From Rosellinia necatrix (lineage: Eukaryota > Ascomycota > Sordariomycetes > Xylariales > Xylariaceae): 64,000 bases of DNA. Where the stretch lies: assembly GCA_021209875.1 (NCBI GenBank), contig JAGYVD010000004.1:2728001-2792000 (forward strand), in the 5' to 3' direction. The notes beneath the pieces are model-generated. The model was not told where the DNA came from, ran no database searches, and saw only the letters and a program-made list of their open reading frames with translations. Positions 59,394 through 64,000 of this stretch are shown piece by piece. The position numbers and the translations under genes are program-made. Position 1 is the first letter of the stretch; every line of letters starts with the position of its first letter.

Positions 59394-59901
59394 ATGATCA
59401 CCGCGCTCCCTTCCTCGACACAGGACGCTTCATCAGGTACGACGACTCTCCCGCAAAAGACCTGCGATAGCCATCTACATTGCAGCGGGCCATCTCTCGG
59501 ACATCGTACGCCAGTTTTCATATCCCTCTTCGCACGATCCTCATCGTTCGTTCTTCCCCTCGTCTTACGACATACAGGGATCACCGATGAAGGCCTGCTT
59601 CGTATCTTAGCTGATGAGCTCTACCCACTGACATACTATTATCATATATACAGTGCAATACATCTCCCACCGCGATACGTGGATTGTTAGCAGTGTCTTA
59701 GTTGGTACCGCCATCATTGTCGCCGTGTTTCTGTTCTTCTGGTGTCGGAGGAGAAGAAAGGCAAAGAAAAGAGCGGAAAGGGGCAAGGATAGAGATGAGG
59801 GCGTCGGCAACGAGAATGGCGAGGGGAAAGGGAAATGGAAGGAGGTGGATGGAATGTCGCGAACTTGTTCCTCCCGGGTTAGCTCGCCGGATAAGGGATG
59901 A
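59394..59901 (+). CDS. Possible small single-span membrane protein
   Basis: Two putative exons, 59394-59436 and 59654-59901, give 96 residues in one frame. After about 25 polar residues (MITALPSSTQDASS, then VQYISHRDTW) there is one strong membrane span (VLVGTAIIVAVFLFFWC). An Arg/Lys stop-transfer run (RRRRKAKKRAERGK) and a charged Gly/Glu/Lys tail follow. This order fits a type III membrane protein with a cytosolic tail, such as the small WSC- or Mid2-like stubs seen in fungi, but no ectodomain is visible. The span and basic run are clear. The first exon is weakly supported: its donor is GTACGA and the intron of about 217 nt is longer than most here. An additional ectodomain exon could exist. 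Confidence 0.4.
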
Positions 59902-61999
59902 GGACGTTGATGCCCAGGATCAAACCAGGGCGTACTAGAAGAGGCATAACGACATTAATGTTTAGGGCAGGCACGGTTTCGAGACGATTATTTAGTTTGT
60001 TAATGGCACGGAAGGAGCGGAGGTTCCCATTAAAATAATATCAGGGCAAAAAAGTACGCAGCCTAGGCAGAAGTTAGGAGGAATGGAGGAAAAGTTATAA
60101 TTATCACCAAGAGTTCCGCCTCCCAGCAGGCGTTTCTACGAGAGACCAATGGCTCAGTGGAAAAGTAGGTGGCAGGATAAACCCTCATGTCAGAGGTAGG
60201 GCTATACGCATCTAAGGGTTTTCTGGGTGCGGAAAGTGGGCATAGCATGCCTTAAGCCGCGGATTCTTGTAGTAAGTTTTATGCTACCAGTGCGAGTTCG
60301 ACTTGTGACAGAGTTCAACCAGTGCCATTTCTTTTTCTCTAATATATTGCCTGGCCGCCGCACTTAACAAGAACGTTTTCAGAGGCTTCCTAAACCTTTC
60401 TAAACCGCACGGTTCGTGTAAAAATTTGCAGATAGGGGCTCAGAGAGAAGCGCAAGCGAGTGAAAACTTTCCATTTTCGATGTCCTCCTTGGGCTGGTAT
60501 AACACCTACAAGCGGCTATGGGGACCAGAGAACTATGCTATCATGGGTACTTCCAAAAGCTGGCGCAGAATATACCCACGACCATTGGCAGAATAACGCT
60601 GCATTAGAACAAACAGTGTGTTAATCACCTTGTTAACCCGTTCCCGACTAGGACGTGGAAACCGCCATAGGTTTAGTGTTGTATTCCTTCATGGCTTTAA
60701 GCTCTACGAGTAAATACAACTATGAAATGGCTACTTGGTTCCAGGGCGAGGCGGCGGGCGCTTCTCCCAGCACTCGCTTATATTTGCTCCGACCCAGGCG
60801 CGTAGCCAAGATTCCGGATAGGCCCTACCCATGGCGCTTCTAAGTACATGGATAGATGGGCAGGCCAAGACTCCACGCGTCAGCTCTGACACGAATAAGG
60901 CCCTGACACGACGGACGAAAGAAGTCTCACCGGGATCGACGTATGCAGGTAATCCGGGGGCGGGGTTCGGCTTTTATGAGGCCCTTGTTCAAGAAAGAGG
61001 GAGTCGCACGGCGGAAGATCAAATGACCTGTCGACTTTCTTTTTATAAATATTGCCAACGACTGTTTTTGCGAAACGACACGAGTGCGTCACCGATAAAT
61101 CTCCATGTGACTGCGATTGGCACTGAGCAAGCCTAACGTTGGCAGCCTGGTTGTCAAAATGCCCACAGTTCTTCATCCCTTGCGTTGTCTCTATGCCACG
61201 CTCATGCATCGCGGTACAATGATGTATTCGCCGTGCGTTGCTACCTCGCGAGAGCTGTCACCCAAGATGTGCAAGCCAAAACACATTAAAAAAATAAAAC
61301 CGCAGCCAGGCTCTGTAAGCACTCTGTCTGTGCGTGTCTCGAGGCCCCTGAATCCCAGGAGGAGAGAACGCGCCTCCGGGCTAATAGTGGTTTAATAGGT
61401 CCTGGAGGAAAGAGCTCAATGCTCAAAGGTTCACATAGGCTTTAAAGTCGAGGCAAGGATTATTCATTTGAGCTTCCACATAGTTCGCGCTACCTGGTTG
61501 GAAAAGTTAAGGTATAAACCTGAACGATAGCGGCCCACAGCAGAATCGTTTTTTGGCATGTTCTCTAAGACCATAGGGTGCGCACTAGTCTGTATGATTA
61601 TACAGGCATTAATTTACTGGGAATATTTGCTATAGTGCGTGTGAGCTTGCGTGGGTTTATTAAAGCGGAATCGTTTCGGTGAGATGAGATCGGTGGCCCA
61701 ATCGGTTACTTTGTCTACGTATTAGTAGGACGTGCTAGTATAAATTCGGTGTGTGTATGGTATATGAGGATTGATATACACTCATCTGATCCCATCGTAT
61801 ATTCCGATAATACTCTTACTACATCACCGAATCCAACATGGGCCAGTAGTCTTTCTTATAGATCACTAGCTTGGTTCAATGTGGTATTCTTCCGATGAAC
61901 GCATGCCAACATCCATAAACAGGTGTACACCACCCTGCACACCTTCGTTGCCAACATTCTAGATATCCTTTTCAAATAACCATCTTCAATGGTCGAACA
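59902..61999. other. 2.1-kb gene-free region
   Basis: No coding signal or notable repeat. It separates the small membrane-protein candidate from the decayed genes on the right. Confidence 0.4.
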
Positions 62000-62432
62000 A
62001 GCTCTGAGGCCTTCGTACCCGCCATCACTCGCTCCCAAACAGCCAGAAACCATGTCTTGAGAAGCGAATATCTTCTTGACCTGTGTCGTGTAGATCCAGT
62101 TCCTGAGCGCAGACTCGTGAATGCTACAATTCGTCGTGCTATTCGACCGGTTTGATGAAGTCGACGTCTTCGACCCTGAGCACCATTGTGGCTCTGTGGA
62201 GCTTCTGATTATATATTAGGCCCAGGGAGTGTTTTCCTAACATGTGGCTGGCGGTGTATAGAGTGAGAAATCGGCCAGCCTCTGCTTCTCCGTAGTCTTG
62301 AAATATCTCATGAGCGGAGAACATCTCGGCTGACGGCGCAATCCCCTTGACCCAGAAGAAAGAAGGGGGTGAATCTTCCGGCGCAATTATTGATTCGAAG
62401 AAAGCTGCTAGATAGCGAGGGGTCTGTGCGGC
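62000..62432 (-). pseudogene. Remnant of an unidentified conserved gene
   Basis: On the minus strand a coherent reading begins after an AG at 62433 (AAQTPRYLAAFFESIIAPED), and runs through FFWVKGIAPSAEMFSAHEIF, GRFLTLYTASHMLGKHSLG and MVLRVEDVDFIKPVE. It then meets TAG at 62139-62141 and again at 62124-62126. Beyond a shift of frame it appears to go on as ESALRNWIYTTQVKKIF. The composition and regular spacing look like a real protein exon, but I cannot name the family. Two stops and a shift within about 30 nt indicate decay. It could instead be the end of a true exon with an unseen intron. Confidence 0.4.
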
Positions 62433-62839
62433 CTACGATGTCGTTTGACTCGTCGCCATAGTGCTGGAAGAACGATCACCGCTCAAAATCATCAAGAAAT
62501 CTTCCGTCAGTAACCTAGGCGTTCTCAACCAGGAGGCTGTGAAGTCCAACGCATCTTTCGTAGCCCGAAGTTCCATCTTCACGAGGAGCTGCGAGGCCTG
62601 CTTCAGAACTGTGCTGGCGAATTACTACCGACACAGCAATGGCTATGACAAGAATCAAAGGCGAAACCAATCTGAGGTGATGCACTCAAAAATGTGGTGC
62701 CACCACCATCTAGCTGCAGAGCTATTCAATATCATAGGGCGGCGTAATAGTCTCGGGGTACCTAGGTAAATGGCATTAACATAAGCCAACAAGTGCACGA
62801 TAGAAACAGTAAATGACAGAAACGGGGTATTTATTTCAA
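62433..62839. other. Spacer between the two gene remnants
   Basis: About 400 bp with no coherent protein reading on the minus strand linking the two remnants. I see nothing else in it. Confidence 0.3.
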
Positions 62840-63103
62840 CTAATATCGACAATGCAACGAATGCAAGCATTCTTGAATCGCGGAGAACTCGGCCATCAAG
62901 TGCCGCGGAAAGTTGCTATTTGTAAGCCACGGATTCAGCATCTGCATCCTGAACAGCTTCAGAAAACACTCGCTGCAATATAGGCTCGAGTCATAAAGGT
63001 CAACCAAGGCAGACATGTCGCTGTTGATTTCGTCCAAATTGAAGTCCAGGCCGCTGCACTGAGCTGATACCTCGTCATAGGCGAAACATATTCTCGGGTC
63101 CCA
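62840..63103 (-). pseudogene. Fragment of a fungal LysM-type secreted protein
   Basis: The frame reads WDPRICFAYDEVSAQCSGLD, then FNLDEINSDMSALVDLYDSS, then LYCSECFLKLFRMQMLNPWL and SNFPRHLMAEFSAIQECLHS, and stops. The C-x2-C motif, the acidic leader and the PWL(T)NSNF stretch match the region that lies between LysM repeats in large fungal LysM proteins, as I remember that family. The codon just before the Trp is an in-frame TGA (63104-63106), no LysM repeat or signal peptide is visible upstream, and the frame ends where the family would go on. So this is a fragment. The family call rests on memory of the pattern and needs a profile search. Confidence 0.45.
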
Positions 63104-63106
63104 TCA

Positions 63107-63716
63107 TATGTAATCGCTCCCTTGCCATTCCTGGGGTGTCAAGAGACACCACCTGTTATCGCTAATGAGGTATTAATAAAGGCAGCATTTTAGTATATTT
63201 GGCGTCTACTGGTCTAGGGCTCCCATTCACTATTGTTTGTGCAACCGCGTATCCTCGGCGTTCTGTCTGCCGCCCCTGTATTGCGTTTCATCTTGTGTAT
63301 GTAGTTGTGGCACGCAGCCGTTGTTCAGCGCTGCTAGGTAGCTTGGCTCCCATGATCCCTGGTAGATGTCATTACTGCTTCTACGCCTTATCCTCAAAGG
63401 CTGTAGTTTTATTATGTGGGACAATACTGGACTATCATGTCGCCGCGAGCGGACAGCTTAGCTATGACCTACCGAAGTTCGGGTGAACGACGGTTGTTCC
63501 TCGTTACGTATGAGATAGATTCAAACCCGCCCGTAAACACGATAGCATGCGACGCGCTGCGCAGACTACCGGGTGGAGAGCCGGGTTTGCTTGGAATAGT
63601 TTTCTTCCTTTGGTGATTCAAGATTGGTGGCTGATAATTTATGTTTGTTGCCACGACTGGGTTTTATAAACTCCGCAGTGGGATGCCTGGGGTGTCTCCC
63701 GTGATAGAAATATTCT
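63107..63716. other. Gene-free spacer
   Basis: Only short open frames occur here. It could include the lost 5' part of the LysM-type fragment, but I cannot read one. Confidence 0.3.
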
Positions 63717-64000
63717 TCAATCCAGACCTATCCATTCGCCGTCGGAGTCGTTGTGTGATCCGCTCATGTCTTGTTCCTTCGCTATTGTTTCCTTCATTGA
63801 TTCATCGCGCCTATCACTGAGAACCGCATCCCTACTTTCATGGGTTTTGGTTTCCGCTTGTCCTAGCAGATAATCGACCATATAGACATTTTCGTCGGCC
63901 AATCGCCTAATTTCATTTTGCATTCGGGCAATGGCCCTGGCAACTATTCGAAGCTCGATATCGACTTTGCTTCGGTTTGCCGTCAGCCAAGGACCGTGTT
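63717..64000 (-). CDS. Partial gene at the right edge, C-terminal end only
   Basis: The minus strand is open from the window edge to a stop at 63717, giving about 94 residues. It reads WLTANRSKVDIELRIVARAI, then a helical ARMQNEIRRLADENVYMVDY, then a charged tail rich in Glu, Asp, Lys and Arg ending GEWIGLD. Helix-rich, possibly coiled-coil. I do not recognise the family; the N-terminus is outside the window. Confidence 0.4.
   Translation of the reverse strand, partial: HGPWLTANRSKVDIELRIVARAIARMQNEIRRLADENVYMVDYLLGQAETKTHESRDAVLSDRRDESMKETIAKEQDMSGSHNDSDGEWIGLD

Noticed and set aside
1..64000. CRISPR array, prophage, bacterial operons, intact transposon
   Set aside because: The DNA is fungal nuclear. 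The repeats are microsatellites and palindromes without spacers, and I found no transposase, integrase or reverse-transcriptase reading.

Overview
The window looks like nuclear DNA of a filamentous ascomycete (Pezizomycotina, most likely a Sordariomycete). The genes carry short GT-AG introns, mostly about 48-215 nt. The protein set is typically fungal: a GH76 cell-wall mannosidase, an Aim32 ferredoxin, a HET-domain protein, glycogenin, an AzgA purine permease, a cAMP-receptor-like GPCR and a DUF3455 secreted protein. A tRNA-Arg gene carries an intron. Intergenic DNA is full of palindromic TAGGTA/TACCTA tetranucleotide repeats. I read 16 protein genes with good support, one weak small membrane-protein gene, one tRNA, two gene remnants and a partial gene at the right edge. 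Exon joins were worked out by hand. Wherever I give a full exon set, the summed length is a multiple of three (VPS3 excepted).

Layout, left to right. 0.3-2.05 kb: GH76 alpha-1,6-mannanase with GPI anchor (minus). 2.3-3.2 kb: a cluster of short minisatellites. 3.2-4.5 kb: AIM32 (plus). 5.1-6.1 kb: a HET-domain gene lacking its C-terminal half. 7.0-7.7 kb: a SnoaL/NTF2-like small protein. 8.1-10.8 kb: HRD1 E3 ligase (minus), divergent from MNS1 GH47 mannosidase (plus, 12.1-14.05 kb). 15.6-17.0 kb: a Mn-type CDF transporter. 19.25-22.05 kb: glycogenin. 23.5 kb: tRNA-Arg(ACG). 23.6-28.8 kb: gene-free, repeat-rich DNA. 28.8-30.2 kb: GPCR. 33.9-35.9 kb: a methyltransferase-like protein with a degenerate SAM motif (minus). 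35.9-41.7 kb: gene-free. 41.7-44.1 kb: AzgA-type permease. 44.8-45.9 kb: UCH37-type deubiquitinase, convergent with a secreted DUF3455 protein (46.8-47.8 kb). 51.3-53.6 kb: CASP/Coy1 Golgi protein (minus), divergent from VPS3 (54.3-58.0 kb). 59.4-59.9 kb: a possible small membrane protein. 62.0-63.1 kb: gene remnants. 63.7-64.0 kb: a partial gene running off the edge.

The clearest functional logic is in two divergent pairs. HRD1 (the ER ubiquitin ligase of ERAD) and MNS1 (the ER mannosidase that trims the glycan timer read by ERAD) share one intergenic region. CASP/Coy1 (intra-Golgi tethering) and VPS3 (endosomal CORVET tethering) share another. Most other genes are unrelated housekeeping or accessory genes. 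I did not find a convincing new multi-gene system. The points most worth a second look are the ERAD pair, the offsetting frame breaks at two homopolymers in VPS3, the methyltransferase-like protein without a glycine loop, the truncated HET gene and the decayed right end.
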